DNA of 64,000 bases from Bradyrhizobium sp. CCGB12 (GCF_024199845.1 NZ_JANADO010000001.1:5580001-5644000); one strand, 5' to 3'; shown: positions 48,248 through 59,610, counted from the stretch's first letter. Numbers and translations: made by a program. The notes: generated from the letters alone by a model not told the origin.

Positions 48248-49036
48248 TTACGCGGCGAACTCGCCGCCTGTGATGTCGATGGTTGCGCCGGTGATAAACC
48301 CTGCCATCGGCGAGGCTAGAAAGCTTATGACGTGCGCCACCTCTTCAGCAGTTCCAAAACGGCCGACCGGAATCCTGCTGAGAGCCGCGAGGTTGACCGC
48401 GGCTTCGGGTGGTCCAGTCAGATCGCTGAGAATCCGTCCAGGAGCGATGCAGTTGACTGTGATACCGTATGGCGCGAGATCCCGAGCGGCAGCGCGGGTT
48501 AATCCGACCAGTCCCGCCTTCGAGGCCGCATAATGTGGCCCTGCGATCAAGGGCACGGCACGCCCCGCGAGTGACCCGACATTAATGATGCGCCCATTCC
48601 CTTTCGCGATCATTGCTGGCGCCAAGAGCCTTATGAGAATGAAGGCACCGCTGAGATTGACATCAATGACCCGCGCCCATTCATCGAGCGATGTCTGCGA
48701 AAGCCAAGGTGCGTTTTGGTCCACGCGCTTAGGGGAGATGCCAGCATTGTTCACCAAGATCTCGATCTCACCCCAGCGTTCCCGGACGTGTTCAACAAAT
48801 CCCTGCACATCATTGTGTCGAGTTACGTCAATCCTCTCAGCATAGACCTGTTCTTCAGGGCAGCCGAGAAGAGTGAGCGCGCGGTCCACATGATCTGCTT
48901 TCGTCGCCACAAAGGCGACGCGATAGCCGTCGACCAAGAACCGGCGGACGATCTCCAGACCAATTCCGCGCGCTCCTCCAGTCACAAGCGCAACGCGCTG
49001 ATCGCTTTGGCTCCCGAGTTTGGCTGGGTTCAGCAT
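48248..49036 (-). CDS. Short-chain dehydrogenase/reductase (FabG-like)
   Basis: Classical SDR of 262 aa. The cofactor motif TGGARGIG, the NNAG block, the catalytic Ser in INVGSLAG, and the YAASK pair are all present. The ending ITGATIDITGGEF is typical of 3-oxoacyl reductase-like members. It lies between the alpha-oxoamine synthase and CoA-transferase genes on the same strand and could reduce the ketone produced by the synthase. NADP preference is likely from the Arg in the motif but not certain. Confidence 0.88.
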   Translation of the reverse strand: MLNPAKLGSQSDQRVALVTGGARGIGLEIVRRFLVDGYRVAFVATKADHVDRALTLLGCPEEQVYAERIDVTRHNDVQGFVEHVRERWGEIEILVNNAGISPKRVDQNAPWLSQTSLDEWARVIDVNLSGAFILIRLLAPAMIAKGNGRIINVGSLAGRAVPLIAGPHYAASKAGLVGLTRAAARDLAPYGITVNCIAPGRILSDLTGPPEAAVNLAALSRIPVGRFGTAEEVAHVISFLASPMAGFITGATIDITGGEFAA

Positions 49037-49220
49037 AATCAGACGGTCGCAAACGGCGTAGGTAGCGAGTGCAGTCCGGACAAAGAAATCGGCCTAAGCT
49101 GACCAAAAGCGCCTTCGGCAACGGATATTGGCTCGCGACGGGACAAGCTTCCATCATCCTTTTCGACACAAGGTATTAGCAACCGTACCGGGCTGCTCGA
49201 TGAATTCGTCGGCTGACACA

Positions 49221-50501
49221 TCACGTCACCTGATGGTACGGCTTTCCCGTCGTTTCGGCCACTGCTTCAAGGATGCATTCGCACAATCCCTCAATATCGT
49301 TGCTTTCATGATCGGCCGTGATACACACTCGGATCCCTGCCTTTCCTTGCGAGACCGTCGGAAAGAACGTCACCGAGGTGTAGAAGCCGGCATCGAGGAT
49401 TGCTTTTGCAATGGCAATGGCCTTGGTTTCCGCTCCTATTGCAATCATTCTAATTGGAAATGGATTGCCTTGCTGAGCGGTTGCAACATGATGATCGAAG
49501 ACCTTGATACGTTGCGCTAACCGGCTCTGCCGATCGCCGAGTTCGGTCGAGCGGTGAATCTTGCACGATCCAAGCGCCGCCCCAACTGCCGCCAGATTGG
49601 GTGGTACCGAAAACGCGTAGGGAATGCAGTACCTTCGAAAGAGAGCTTCTTGATCGGCCGCTCCGAGCATCACCATGCCGCCTGATGCGCCAAATCCCTT
49701 GGCCAGGGATGCTACGATGATCGTGCGATCGCCCAGAACTTCCGGAAACTGAGAGCGAGCAAATCCTTCACCCTGGCGTCCGAAGATTGATATGCCGTGA
49801 GCATCGTCGATATAGAGAAAAAGCCCGTACCGTTCCTGGAGTTGACGCAGCTCCTTGAGCGGGGCATTTCCTCCCATGGAATAAACACCATCGCATACAT
49901 AGGCGATCGTTGGATGGTTGCGGCACAAGCGTTCGAGAGCGTCGAGGTCGTTGTGCGCAATTGTTTCCACGCTCGTTTCATCGGCCAGAACCGGCTTGTG
50001 ATAGGCCAGCGATAAGTGCGCAAGGCGGTCGAACACGACAAGCGGCTTCCTCCCCCCCGTCAGTTCGCCCGATGCAAGGAGGGGCATTGCACCTAGATTG
50101 GCGAGCATGACAGTGGAAAACGCAATCACGCGCGCGCAGAACATCTGCGACAGAATCGTTTCAAGTTCTGCCAGGAGATCGAAATTGAGTCGCGTTCGCG
50201 CGCATGACCAGTGCAATGACCGATGCGCCTCGATCGCGTCGATCGCACCAGCGACAATCACGGGGTGATTGTCCAAGCCAAGATAGGAACATCGCACGAA
50301 ATCAATTTTTTCCGGCCGACCTTCAAGCGGCCCCGAGCCCAAAGCAAAGGCACGTCCAGTCGTCGAACGTCCATGGACGGCCATGAGACCAGCCTCATGC
50401 GCTGCATCGAAATAGGGACGGCTCTTATTGATCATATAAGTGGTGTTCCGAAACTGTCCGGCCGGCCGACCATCTTCAGAGAGCGGGCTCCGCTGTGGCA
50501 T
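49221..50501 (-). CDS. Alpha-oxoamine synthase (KAPA synthase/ALAS/KBL family)
   Basis: PLP enzyme of 426 aa that condenses an acyl-CoA with an amino acid, releasing CO2 and CoA. Seen: FVRCSYLGLDNHP near the start, a VCDGVYSMGGN block, YIDDAHGISIFG, and the PLP lysine in IIVASLAKGFGASGG. The most usual members make 8-amino-7-oxononanoate, 5-aminolevulinate or 2-amino-3-oxobutyrate; none of the other biotin genes is nearby, so a specialised product is likely. An alternative start is the ATG at 50435. It appears to be the first gene of the minus-strand group. Confidence 0.87.
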   Translation of the reverse strand: MPQRSPLSEDGRPAGQFRNTTYMINKSRPYFDAAHEAGLMAVHGRSTTGRAFALGSGPLEGRPEKIDFVRCSYLGLDNHPVIVAGAIDAIEAHRSLHWSCARTRLNFDLLAELETILSQMFCARVIAFSTVMLANLGAMPLLASGELTGGRKPLVVFDRLAHLSLAYHKPVLADETSVETIAHNDLDALERLCRNHPTIAYVCDGVYSMGGNAPLKELRQLQERYGLFLYIDDAHGISIFGRQGEGFARSQFPEVLGDRTIIVASLAKGFGASGGMVMLGAADQEALFRRYCIPYAFSVPPNLAAVGAALGSCKIHRSTELGDRQSRLAQRIKVFDHHVATAQQGNPFPIRMIAIGAETKAIAIAKAILDAGFYTSVTFFPTVSQGKAGIRVCITADHESNDIEGLCECILEAVAETTGKPYHQVT

Positions 50502-52468
50502 CTGATACCCCGTTACATGCAGATCCGACGAGTAGGCTGAGTAGCACTGCAGGTACTTCGACGGCCGCTCGCATTGGACTTTTTTGCGCAGCTCAGCCGC
50601 CTCCCTACTTCAAAAGCGACTTAACCATTGGCGAGTTCGCTTGGGCAGCTACCAAGTACGATAGGCTAGGGCCGACACCCAATAAAATCATTGCCGATTG
50701 AATCGCTTACTGATTTCCTTTGCTGTGCCATTCGGGGGCAACAGCGATGCGAGCATCTTATTCTGACTAAACGACGATCATTGGCGGCAGATCGCGCCTT
50801 ATTTGCCGACAGAGTGCGCGGCGAGGAGCGGGTACTCGACCGCCGAGTGATCAGCGGGGAGGCATAGCAAGGATGGCCTCCTATCTGTAGAGAATTGCCG
50901 GTTTTCGAAGCCCAATCCTTTGGACAGGAGGTTTCCGATGGCTGAGATTAGCCCACTTCGCCGCGCTTGATTGATGACATTACGGTCCGCCATCTGTCAC
51001 CGGCGACGCAGCAATCCCATCAATGCCGTGGCGAAGTTGAGCCGAACTCGGGTGGATGCGCACGCTGGCCATTGAGGTCTCCGCTGCGAAGCAGAACGGC
51101 GCGGCTCGTCGGCGCCGTCGTAACAGACCTGCTGCTCGGCCGTCTAGATCGGGACGAAGCGCACGGTCCTTTCGGATTACCGGCTCGTGGATGGCCTCTG
51201 TTTCCGCTCCATCCGTTTTTGAACAGATTGACGAAGTGTTCGACATTAGACGGCGGAATGAGCCTTACTTCATGACCGAGAGCTGCGACAGCGCGTAATC
51301 GCGGCGCCGCCGCATGCTTCCATCCTACCACATCGTAGCCGCTTCTCGAATAAAGCAGGATTTTGCTACCTCAAGGCTGCCGACGAAACTCACCAAGCTG
51401 AAGCGAGTTCGCTTCTGTCGTGACGATGGATAAAAAGGTGTCCTGCAATACTGCTCTGCGAAAGATCGTACAATCGAGCAGCCTCTCAAGCACGACCTCG
51501 TTGTTCCTGAGCAGGCCCACGGCCGGAATCTCGAGAGCTTCATGCCCTTCTGAACTCCAGCGGCGTCATATAGTTGAAGGAAACGCGAGACCTGCAGCGG
51601 ATCCACTACGCTCGTCATTGCCACTACATGTCAGGCATCCGTTCTCATCAACCCGCTCCGAGGCGAAAGGGTTGCCACTCTCGACCGCGCGCACCCAGAA
51701 GCTTCCTGATGCGATCATACGATTTCTGGGCGAGACGAACTTGAAGGCACTGATCTACCGCTCGCATGCGACGTCAAAAAGGGAGCGGTCGCTTGCTTGC
51801 GTTTGGCGTCCGCCTTACGACTACCTGGAAAGCGGGCCTAACCAGCAGAAATACAGGCTGGAATGCTCTTGTACGAAGTCCTCATCGAAGTCGAGAAGCG
51901 GCTTTCTCGGCCATCCGGCGCGGCTCCAGGAAGTGCAGCTTGGAAGTGCGCAGTTCGACTGCGAAGGCGCGGATCTCACAGATCCGGTCGCGGTAGCCAT
52001 TGCGCTGCGCCACGCGCTCGGGTATAGCCCGACAAGCTGGCTGGGAAGCGCATTGCATCGCCAGAAATGTTACTGAATGCTGAGTTGTTGCCCCACGTAA
52101 ATTGCTTCCCAGCGCAGGGGGCAGCGGTGAGGCGATTGAGTATGGCGACGCGCAAGGAAAATTGAAGTCCGCTTTGGCGGGGCGTTACGGCGTCTCACCC
52201 CCGTAGACGCACAGACGATCTGGTTAAGTGCAGGCCACGACATCGCCGCCGCCACCAGATGAACCTGGAACGCGTGAACGTCCTCCAAGCCCAATTAGTC
52301 GGGCGATCGGCCAGAATATCGGCTGAACTTTGGAAATCGGTTGAGATTCGATCGTTGGGTCGTCGGCGCGCTAGCGGCTTCGTTCAATCCGACTGCAACC
52401 CTTGGCCCCTTTAAAGCACGAGAGCCGGCAATCTCAAGGCCCGTCTTGCTCGCAAAACTGATTCTTGA
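50502..52468. other. Long stretch of decayed DNA
   Basis: About 2 kb without a supported gene. A plus-strand 218-codon frame at 51420-52076 has no conserved pattern and mixed reading potential in other frames; it looks like an old insertion-sequence or gene remnant. Confidence 0.45.
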
Positions 52469-52664
52469 TCAACCGCAACCAGTTAGCGATTTTGGGGTGC
52501 AGGTGTCGTCTAGATCGAAGAGGTCATTGAGCAGCTCATCGCGCATCCGTCCGGAAACTCTCGATGAAGCCGTTCTGCATCGGCTTCCTGGCACGATGAA
52601 GGTAAACGACATCCCCCGCCTCGGCATTGCGAGATTCGCCTGCGATACGCCTGGCATGAGCTGA
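52469..52664 (-). pseudogene. IS3-family transposase fragment
   Basis: On the minus strand two frames encode pieces of the orfB integrase end: ARKPMQNGFIESF in one and GRMRDELLNDLF in the next. Together they match the QNGFIESFNGRLRDELLN block of IS3-family transposases with one frameshift. Nothing else of the element was recognised. Confidence 0.7.
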
Positions 52665-52689
52665 CTGAGGAGGTGCAACGATGGTAAAT

Positions 52690-53086
52690 GCCATGCTGTT
52701 GCTGGGCAGTCCTATCGTCGTGTTGAGGTGATCCCCGGGCAGCGCCGACGGCGGCGATGGACGGGCGAGGAGAAGGGCCGAGTCGCGGCGGAGGGGGTGA
52801 ACATCTCCGAGGTGGCGCGGCGCAATGGCTTCGCCCGCGGGCTAATCACGGTGTGCGACACCAGGTTACGGCGGCGGTAGCTGGCAAGGCGCCGAGCTTC
52901 ATGCCAATCCAAATTTGTGCCGAGAGCAGTCGTGGGATAGCTGGCGAGTCCGAGCCTGTTTCGTCGACACAGACGAAGCCATTGGAGATCGCTGCACCGG
53001 CCACGAAGCTCTCCGGGGTAATCGAGATCGAGATGGGTGGGGCACGTATCCAGATCGAGCTGGGAGCTAAGGTGGCGACGCTTTGA
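52690..53086 (+). pseudogene. tnpA: IS66 tnpA remnant
   Basis: Translation of different frames gives RRRRRWTGEEKGRVAAEG then ISEVARRNGFARG, the helix-turn-helix part of IS66 OrfA, and near the end GVIEIEMGGARIQIELG, its usual C-terminus. Internal frame changes and stops break it. Confidence 0.7.
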
Positions 53087-53119
53087 ACGGTGCTTTGGCG
53101 CTCTGAGGCATCCGGAGAT

Positions 53120-53420
53120 TGCACTGCGGTCTGACCTCAAGGTGGTGCTGGCGGCACAGCCGATCGATTTTCGCAAGTCGATGCATACGCGCTCGGTGAA
53201 GGTGAGCGAAGTGCCGAGTGCGAACCCATATTGCGGCAACGTCTTCGTGTTCCGCAGCAAGCCCATGGACAGAGCGAAGTTTCAGCCCGGGACGGCAGCG
53301 GCATCGTGCTGGTTACGAAATGGCTGCACGAGGGGCACTTCGCTTGGCCGCCGATCCGCGGACGGCGTGGTGTATCTCAGTGCGACACAGCTCGCGATGC
53401 TGCTTGACGGACTTGAGTGA
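53120..53420 (+). pseudogene. tnpB: IS66 tnpB remnant
   Basis: AAQPIDFRKSM, NPYCGNVFVFRSKPMDR and DGVVYLSATQLAMLLDGLE are the IS66 OrfB (TnpB) blocks. A frame change in the middle replaces the LVTKWLHEGHFAWPP portion, which is still visible in another frame. Confidence 0.8.
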
Positions 53421-53429
53421 CGCGTTTTC

Positions 53430-54650
53430 TCGCGAGCCCGTGAAGCAGCCGCTTGACGCCGAGAGCGAAAAGCTACCATGCAAACGATCAAGGAGATGAT
53501 CTTCGGGGAGCGCTCAGAATGGCTTGCGGTGATTGTCATGGCCCAGTTGGCGGCTCGAGCTGGGCCATCTCGACACCGACGCCACCGCGCAGGCCAACAC
53601 GATACGTCCGCGCCGAGCCCGTCCGACAAGCCGCGCAAAGAAGGTCCGCCGCAATATCGGCACACTCCCAAAGCACCTGCCGCGCTGCGAGCAGGTGCTG
53701 GAGCGGGATGCGACGGCCTGCCCGTGCTGCCAGGGTCAGCTCCACAAGATCGGTGAGGACGTCAGCGAGGTGCTGGACATTATGCCGGCGATCTTACGAA
53801 TGCTACGCACGATTCGTCCCAAGTATGGCTGCCGCAGCTGCCAGCAGAAAGCGTTGCCGCGCCTGATCGAGAGCGGCATGGCATCGACAGCATTCGGGAG
53901 CCACGTGGTGATTTCGAAGTTCGCCTGGTATCTGCCGCTTTGATGCTGGCCGAGTGGGCGAAGCGTGCGGCCTAGTGGCTTAAGATCCTCTATGAGCTCT
54001 AGCTGCGCACGATCCAGGCCTCGCCGCGCGTGTTCTGCGGCGAGACATCAATGCCGGTGCTCGATCCCGGATCAAATCGCCCCCGCAGCTGCCAATTCTG
54101 GTCTCATGACATGGATTACCGGCCATGGGGCGGCGCCCGCCGCCGGCGGTTGCTGACGGCCGCGGCACCGAGGAGATCGCCGGACAACTGAAGGGTTTTC
54201 CGGCATTCTGCAGGTGAATGGTTCTGCTGCCTACAAGGCGCGCGCTTGCCCGCGGTCATGACGGCGCGATCCGCTTGTTTTTTGTCTCGCACATGCCCGC
54301 CTCAAAATTCGTCGAGCTCTACAAGGCGACCCACTCGCCATTCGCGTGTGACGTATCGAACGCTTGCAGGCGGTCTACGCTATCGAGACGGAGATCCGCG
54401 ACACTAGTGCCGAGCAGTGGCTTGCCGTCCGGCGCACCAGGAGCGCACCGCTGAAGGCGCAACTCATTGTTCAGCGGCAGCGAAGGCGGTGCCGGGAGCT
54501 GGGCGATCCTGGCGTCCATCGTGAACACGACATTTCCACGACGTCGATCCGCAGGCCTATCCGACTGACGTGATGGAACGCACCGTGTCCGGCCGAACCA
54601 AGAGCCATCAGCTCCACGAGCTGCTGGCTGGAACTGGAAGGCTGTCCTAA
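53430..54650 (+). pseudogene. tnpC: IS66 tnpC transposase remnant
   Basis: The longest open piece (53533-53943) carries RRNIGTLPKHLPRCEQVLE, the CPCCQGQLHKIGEDVSEVLD zinc-binding block and IRPKYGCRSC, ending at SKFAWYLPL with a stop. Later pieces (FVELYKATHSPFACDV, LQAVYAIETEIRDTSAE, then KSHQLHELLAG) continue in other frames. The DDE domain is therefore shattered. Confidence 0.8.
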
Positions 54651-54671
54651 GCACATCGCACAGGCTGCAGT

Positions 54672-55105
54672 ATGAGCCTACGTCTCCCTAAAGCTTCATC
54701 GTCGAGGGCGGCAGCCACGATGCCGCTTGCTGAGCTCGAGCAATGGCTTCGGGCTTGCATTGATCAGCAGCCCGCCACCAGTCTCCCCGTGCTCGACAGC
54801 TACGTTGCGGTGATCGTGGCGAGACCGGGTGTCGATAAGCCCACTCTGGATCTGCCCGCTGCTCGCGGATGCCGGTGCTTTCGGAGCTTGCCGCGATCTC
54901 CGCCCTCGCGCTGCGCTATAACGAGATCAGCAAAATCCTTACGACCGCGCCCGACCGGTTTGCGCCGATGCATCGGCGGAAAGCCAATGGTGGCGTCGAA
55001 CCGCGACCCTGGTGTCAGGGATTCTACGCCGCGATGCGGCTCAGGCCGTTGGCCTTCATACCGGGCCTCCCCGTCAACGCCGATCGCGACGATTGCAGCG
55101 ACTGA
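54672..55105 (+). pseudogene. UPF0149/YecA-like IS66 passenger gene, broken
   Basis: MPLAELEQWLRACIDQQP with LDSYVAVIVARPG in one frame, and TTAPDRFAPMHRRKANGG with PWCQGFYAAMRLRPLAF in another, match the UPF0149-type protein often carried at the 3' end of IS66 elements in rhizobia. One or more frameshifts separate the parts, and the C-terminal third is missing, replaced by the CoA-transferase paralogue region. Confidence 0.7.
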
Positions 55106-55153
55106 TGCCATGCGGCCCACTCTGGCACAGCTTCAAAGGCGGCGCCGTGACGG

Positions 55154-57628
55154 TCACCGCGCTGACTTCTCTGCATCACGAACTTCTCTTTGTCTAGCAA
55201 GCTCTTCTTCCGAGAGCATTTTCGTGCCGATGATGCCTTGCCTCATCAAATGCGTGATTTCGGCGTCGGAGAGCCCGAGACAACCCGACAGGATCTCTCT
55301 GTTGTGTTGCCCCAGAGTGGGCGCCGCTGTGTGGATCGCATGGGGCCGCGCACCTTCTCGAATCGGCATTGAGGGTTGCGGATGCAAGCCGATGAAAGTG
55401 CGTTCGACTTCCTGCACAAATGCGCGTGATCGCAGATGCGAATCCTTCAGTAGGTCAATTGGCGAGCGGGCCACGCCGGCCGCAATCCCCTCGGCTTGTA
55501 ACTCGGCCATGGCCTGATCCGCATCGCGGTTGATCGTCCAAGCTTCGATACCTCGCTCTATCTCTTCCTCAATGCCGCGGCGAGCTCCCGCAGATTTAAG
55601 TGATACGTCCGCGGCCCAGTTAGGCCGGCCAATAAGAATGGCAAGCCTCTGCCACATGTCCGTATCGGTCGCGGCTACAACAATCCATTCGTCCTCAGCC
55701 GCACACCGGAAGCAGCCATGCGGCACGAATTGCGGATGGCGATTCCCATACCTTGGCGGTGGCATACTGTCGATCGAGCGAATGGTGATCCATGGAGCCG
55801 CGAACGGCATCATGCATTCGATCTGTGCAAGGTCAATGAACTGTCCCTGCCCCGTATTGCGAGCGTGAATCAGTGCAACCAGAACTGCAGCGCAGCCGTT
55901 CAAGCCGCCGACCGCATCACCGAACGCGATGTGGCTCATCACCGGCGGCCCATCAGTACTTCCGATCACGCTCGGCAACCCCGAGCCCTGCTCGAGAGTC
56001 GAGCCGTAGGCCCGGCAATCGCGATGAATGCTGTCCGCACCAAAGGCTGACATCGATAACATGACGAGCCGGGGGTTGAGCGTTCGGAGCACATCGTAGC
56101 CGAGCCCGAGCTTCGGCAGCACATCGACCGAATAGTTGTTGACGACAATATCGGCTCCCGTTATCAGCCGTTTGGCAAGAGCAACACCCTGCGGCCGCGC
56201 CAGGTCCAGGGTGAGACCGCGCTTGTTGCGGTTCATGATGCAGAAGCGCACTGTCTTTTCGTACATCTGGTCTTCGACGTAAGCACGGCGCCGGTCAACG
56301 CCGCGCCACCAGTCCGGATACTGGATGGCCTCGATCTTGATGACGTCCGCACCGAGATCAGCCAGTGTGCGGGTACACAACGGGCCGGCCCAGCCCATCG
56401 AGAAGTCGACGACTTGAACTCCCTGCAATGGGCGCCGACCGGCCTCAAGGCAGCCCGACGATGCCGAAGCACTGCGAGTCAGAGGTCTTCGCTTACCCGC
56501 GAGAGCCTGCTGTTCGCCGGGAGTCGGAACCTTGCCGCCCCGGAGCGGCGGCGTCAATGTTAGCCGCTGCATCGAGCCAGCCGTCAGTGCTTCTTCTTCG
56601 CCAAGCAGGACCGGAACGATTGCGCCGCGAACCTTTTTCTCTGCGTCTTGGAGCAGATCTGATATTTCGGGCACCGGCACGATCGGAATCTTGCGCTTCA
56701 GGCCCTCCGCAAACCATTCCCGCGCGGTACGCGTCTTCAGCCTCGGCATGAACTTTCGTTCGATCTGCTCGATATGTTGCATACGATCGGCGCTAAGGAC
56801 TAGAGTTGGATCATCACGTAACTCGGTTAGGCCGAGCATATCACAGAACGACCGCCATTGTGCCGGCGTAATTGTAGTAACGCCAAGCCAACCTTCCTTG
56901 GTTTCGTAAATGCCGGCCGGAAAGGTCAACCAGAAGCGGTTGATGCCGATACGACGCACCGCGTTGCCGCGCGCAAACGCCTCAAACATCGATTCCTCGC
57001 TAAGAGCGAGGCTCGATTCGAAAATGCTGAGCGACCACGACCGCCCCGGCGCACCTTCCATTCGCGCGACGGTCGAAGAAGCCGCGGCGATGAATCCCCA
57101 CAGGCCAGCAAGGATACCAGTTTGGAAGTCTGGCGCGTGCAACGGTGGGCCCTCGACCGGCCCAACCAGCTTGACAAGGCCGGCGAGCGCGCGGACGGTT
57201 GAATCCGTTGCCGCGAATCCCGCATAGGGCCCCTTTGGGCTGAACCAGCTTGCTTCGAGGAAGATCAACCCAGGACGTCGCTGTCGGATCGCGGTGAGAT
57301 CAACGGACGGGCATTCCGCAGAATCAACATCGCGGCCATCGAGCAGAATGTCGCAATCCTCAATCAGTGCCGTCAACCGCGTGATCGCGTCCGGGTCGGC
57401 AGCGTCCATGAGGATGCTTGACTTGTTGAAGTTCAGGAACGCGAACCACGCGCTCTGCCCCCCAGAGGTTAGTGGCGCGCTTCGACGAAGTGGATCGCCT
57501 GCTGGCGGCTCGACCTTCTGAACATCGGCACCGAAATCGGCAAACAACCGCGCGCAGAAGCTAGTTGCGGCCGAACTGCCGATCTCAACGACCCGCAGAT
57601 GCGATAATACTCCCATCAGTGGCTCCAT
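55154..57628 (-). CDS. Double-domain CaiB/BaiF CoA-transferase, copy 2
   Basis: Protein of 824 aa, closely similar along its entire length to the one at 45456-47900 (for example identical LSHLRVVEIGSSAATS-type start, SMGWAGPLCTRTLADLGADV, and HIAFGDAVGGLNGCAAVL). Both domains and the candidate catalytic Asp residues are intact, so it should be active. It lies next to a truncated IS66 element and has no pathway genes beside it, which suggests that it moved or was duplicated from the first locus. Differences are spread over the protein, so the duplication is not recent or the two were gained separately. Confidence 0.9.
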   Translation of the reverse strand: MEPLMGVLSHLRVVEIGSSAATSFCARLFADFGADVQKVEPPAGDPLRRSAPLTSGGQSAWFAFLNFNKSSILMDAADPDAITRLTALIEDCDILLDGRDVDSAECPSVDLTAIRQRRPGLIFLEASWFSPKGPYAGFAATDSTVRALAGLVKLVGPVEGPPLHAPDFQTGILAGLWGFIAAASSTVARMEGAPGRSWSLSIFESSLALSEESMFEAFARGNAVRRIGINRFWLTFPAGIYETKEGWLGVTTITPAQWRSFCDMLGLTELRDDPTLVLSADRMQHIEQIERKFMPRLKTRTAREWFAEGLKRKIPIVPVPEISDLLQDAEKKVRGAIVPVLLGEEEALTAGSMQRLTLTPPLRGGKVPTPGEQQALAGKRRPLTRSASASSGCLEAGRRPLQGVQVVDFSMGWAGPLCTRTLADLGADVIKIEAIQYPDWWRGVDRRRAYVEDQMYEKTVRFCIMNRNKRGLTLDLARPQGVALAKRLITGADIVVNNYSVDVLPKLGLGYDVLRTLNPRLVMLSMSAFGADSIHRDCRAYGSTLEQGSGLPSVIGSTDGPPVMSHIAFGDAVGGLNGCAAVLVALIHARNTGQGQFIDLAQIECMMPFAAPWITIRSIDSMPPPRYGNRHPQFVPHGCFRCAAEDEWIVVAATDTDMWQRLAILIGRPNWAADVSLKSAGARRGIEEEIERGIEAWTINRDADQAMAELQAEGIAAGVARSPIDLLKDSHLRSRAFVQEVERTFIGLHPQPSMPIREGARPHAIHTAAPTLGQHNREILSGCLGLSDAEITHLMRQGIIGTKMLSEEELARQREVRDAEKSAR

Positions 57629-58574
57629 TTCTTAGGCACACTCCGAAACATGCTGGGCCACCCGATGTAATGGGCCGCTATGGTGGTGGCGCTGTCTACC
57701 AAACATTGATACACGAGTGCTTTGCAGCTTTCGGGAGACAATATAGGGAGCGAGCGCAGAGTGCTTTGACTCAACACCTCGTCTCCGATCGCTCTCAAAC
57801 AAGGAGACAGTCGATACGGCGACGCCGCTGCCATAGACCTACGGAACCTCCCTGCACGCCGCGGTAAACGATGGAGACGAAAACTCCGCCGCGATTGTTG
57901 AGCGCGCACATAGGCCGTGGCCCTTGAACAATACTGAAGAGCAGCACCGCTAGTCTCCTGCGGATAACGAAGCATTCGGAAGACGTGAGCCACGCTTTCA
58001 GCCTTGTCACGAATCCCGGCGAAGTGGTTGGGCCCCCATGCTGATCGACGCGTGCTCCCCTGCGATGACGCAGCCTCCCAGACCTCAGCATTCAGAACGT
58101 GTCCGGGCGAGCCAGCACTGTGCGCGAGCCGATGTTGCATTTTTTCTCCATTCCGACACACACGCGTCCGACCGCCCGGATGAGTCGATACGACAGCGCA
58201 TCTTGGGAGGCTGCCAAACTGGACGGGGGTTGCTCAATCGTCAGCCGCCATGTTCACCCGAACTAGACCATGACTACGTCGGACGGGCAGCTATGAAATC
58301 AGGTAGTGGTGGCATCAACGCGGACTTATGTGCCCCACTGCATGCGGGACTAATTCCATGCCCGATCACTTGGGCTAACGCCGTGCCTCGCAGAGAAGTG
58401 GGGCAAACGCTTGCGCCGAAAGGACAGCCTGGTGCTGTTGATAGCGCAGTGCGCCGTAAGATGCCATCACCGCGACGAAGGAGCGCGACGACTACGCCTC
58501 TAACCTCCCCAAATATCTCCATCTGGGCAAACCAGTCTTCATTCACTTCATAAAATGCAACCGACGCTTTTTGC
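57629..58574. other. Stretch without supported gene
   Basis: About 950 bases. A 171-codon plus-strand frame at 58038-58553 and overlapping minus frames have no family pattern. The first bases include the leader of the CoA-transferase copy 2. Confidence 0.45.
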
Positions 58575-59610
58575 GTGGCCTAGCCGTGGATGACTTCGGA
58601 ACGCCAACGATGGCGCCGGTGGCGGGCACGGAGCAACGCAGGATTAGTCGTTGCCGAGAACGACTGCCTATTGACCCGCCCCTTCGACAGGCAGTCGCCC
58701 TTGAGCGGACACCGGGCACAATCCTTCGCCGAATAAAAGAAACGGCCGTGTTTGATGGGCCGCGCCGGGTGCAAGATACGCGCTCGGGGCCCCTCAAATT
58801 CGTGCTTGGTCTCGTACCGAAAGCTTCTGAGCGGTACGCGGGCTCTTGATCGGCTCAGCCTTGGCCGAGATCAGAGCATCGATGCCTCGCCACTCAAGAG
58901 CGTCATAGACCTTGGCATAGGCATAGCCAGCATCCGCCGTGACGTCTTGATATCGATTCCAGTCACGGCTTCGATTTCGCCCACTTGAGGCTCGGTTATC
59001 TCGCCCTCCTTCGTTTGTCTAGTCGTGACCGCCACGTCCAGGATGGACCCCGACCCTGTCATCGGCTATAGTGTGCCGCTTGTAGGCAGGCTCCAGTCGT
59101 CGGGTCCGGGCATTCGTAGCCATCGTTGCATCGGGATTGGTCGTGCAGACGTTCTTATACTTGCCGCTTTGCCGGCCTTTTTCTCGACCTCAGTCTCCTC
59201 CTCCGGCTGATTCTCGTCCTCGATTCTCCACGCGCCGCTCGGCTAGGCTCTCCCAACTCACATTGACGCGGATCATCCTCGACTGTGCTTGAAGGTCCGG
59301 CGGAACCGCTCTTCGCCCCGGCGCTGACGAATGCCCGTCAGGCTCAAATGGTGCGGCAATTGCTCTTGCAGCCCGTAAAAGCAAACCACGAATAGCGATT
59401 TTGACCTGGGCTTCGCGGATCAGTCTGCGATCGTGGACAAATCCGGCGATTAGATCGGCGACCATCAGCCGCACCGCAGCTTTGGCATCGGTCCCGAGTG
59501 GGCCGTCGTTGGCGCAATAGCGATCGGCGACCTCCTCTCTGAGTCGCCGGAGGCACACCGGTGAGCTTTGATCGAGGTCGAGACGAGCGACAGCGCGACG
59601 GCATCTTTGC
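58575..59610 (-). pseudogene. IS1182-family transposase, frameshifted
   Basis: Minus-strand pieces in order: LGTDAKAAVRLMVADLIAG with VHDRRLIREAQVKIAIRG (N-terminal part), IRVNVSWESLAE, then VAVTTRQTKEGEITEPQV with IEAVTGIDIKT, and finally RFFYSAKDCARCPLKGDC and PALLRARHRRHRW (C-terminal zinc-ribbon-like part). These are IS1182/IS5-like DDE transposase blocks lying in three frames, so the gene is dead. Confidence 0.8.

Larger units (their letters stand above)
52690..54660 (+). mobile_element. Decayed IS66-family element
   Basis: Remnants of the three IS66 genes occur in the normal order tnpA, tnpB, tnpC on the plus strand, all frameshifted, followed by a damaged passenger gene. Terminal inverted repeats were not identified. 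Confidence 0.8.
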
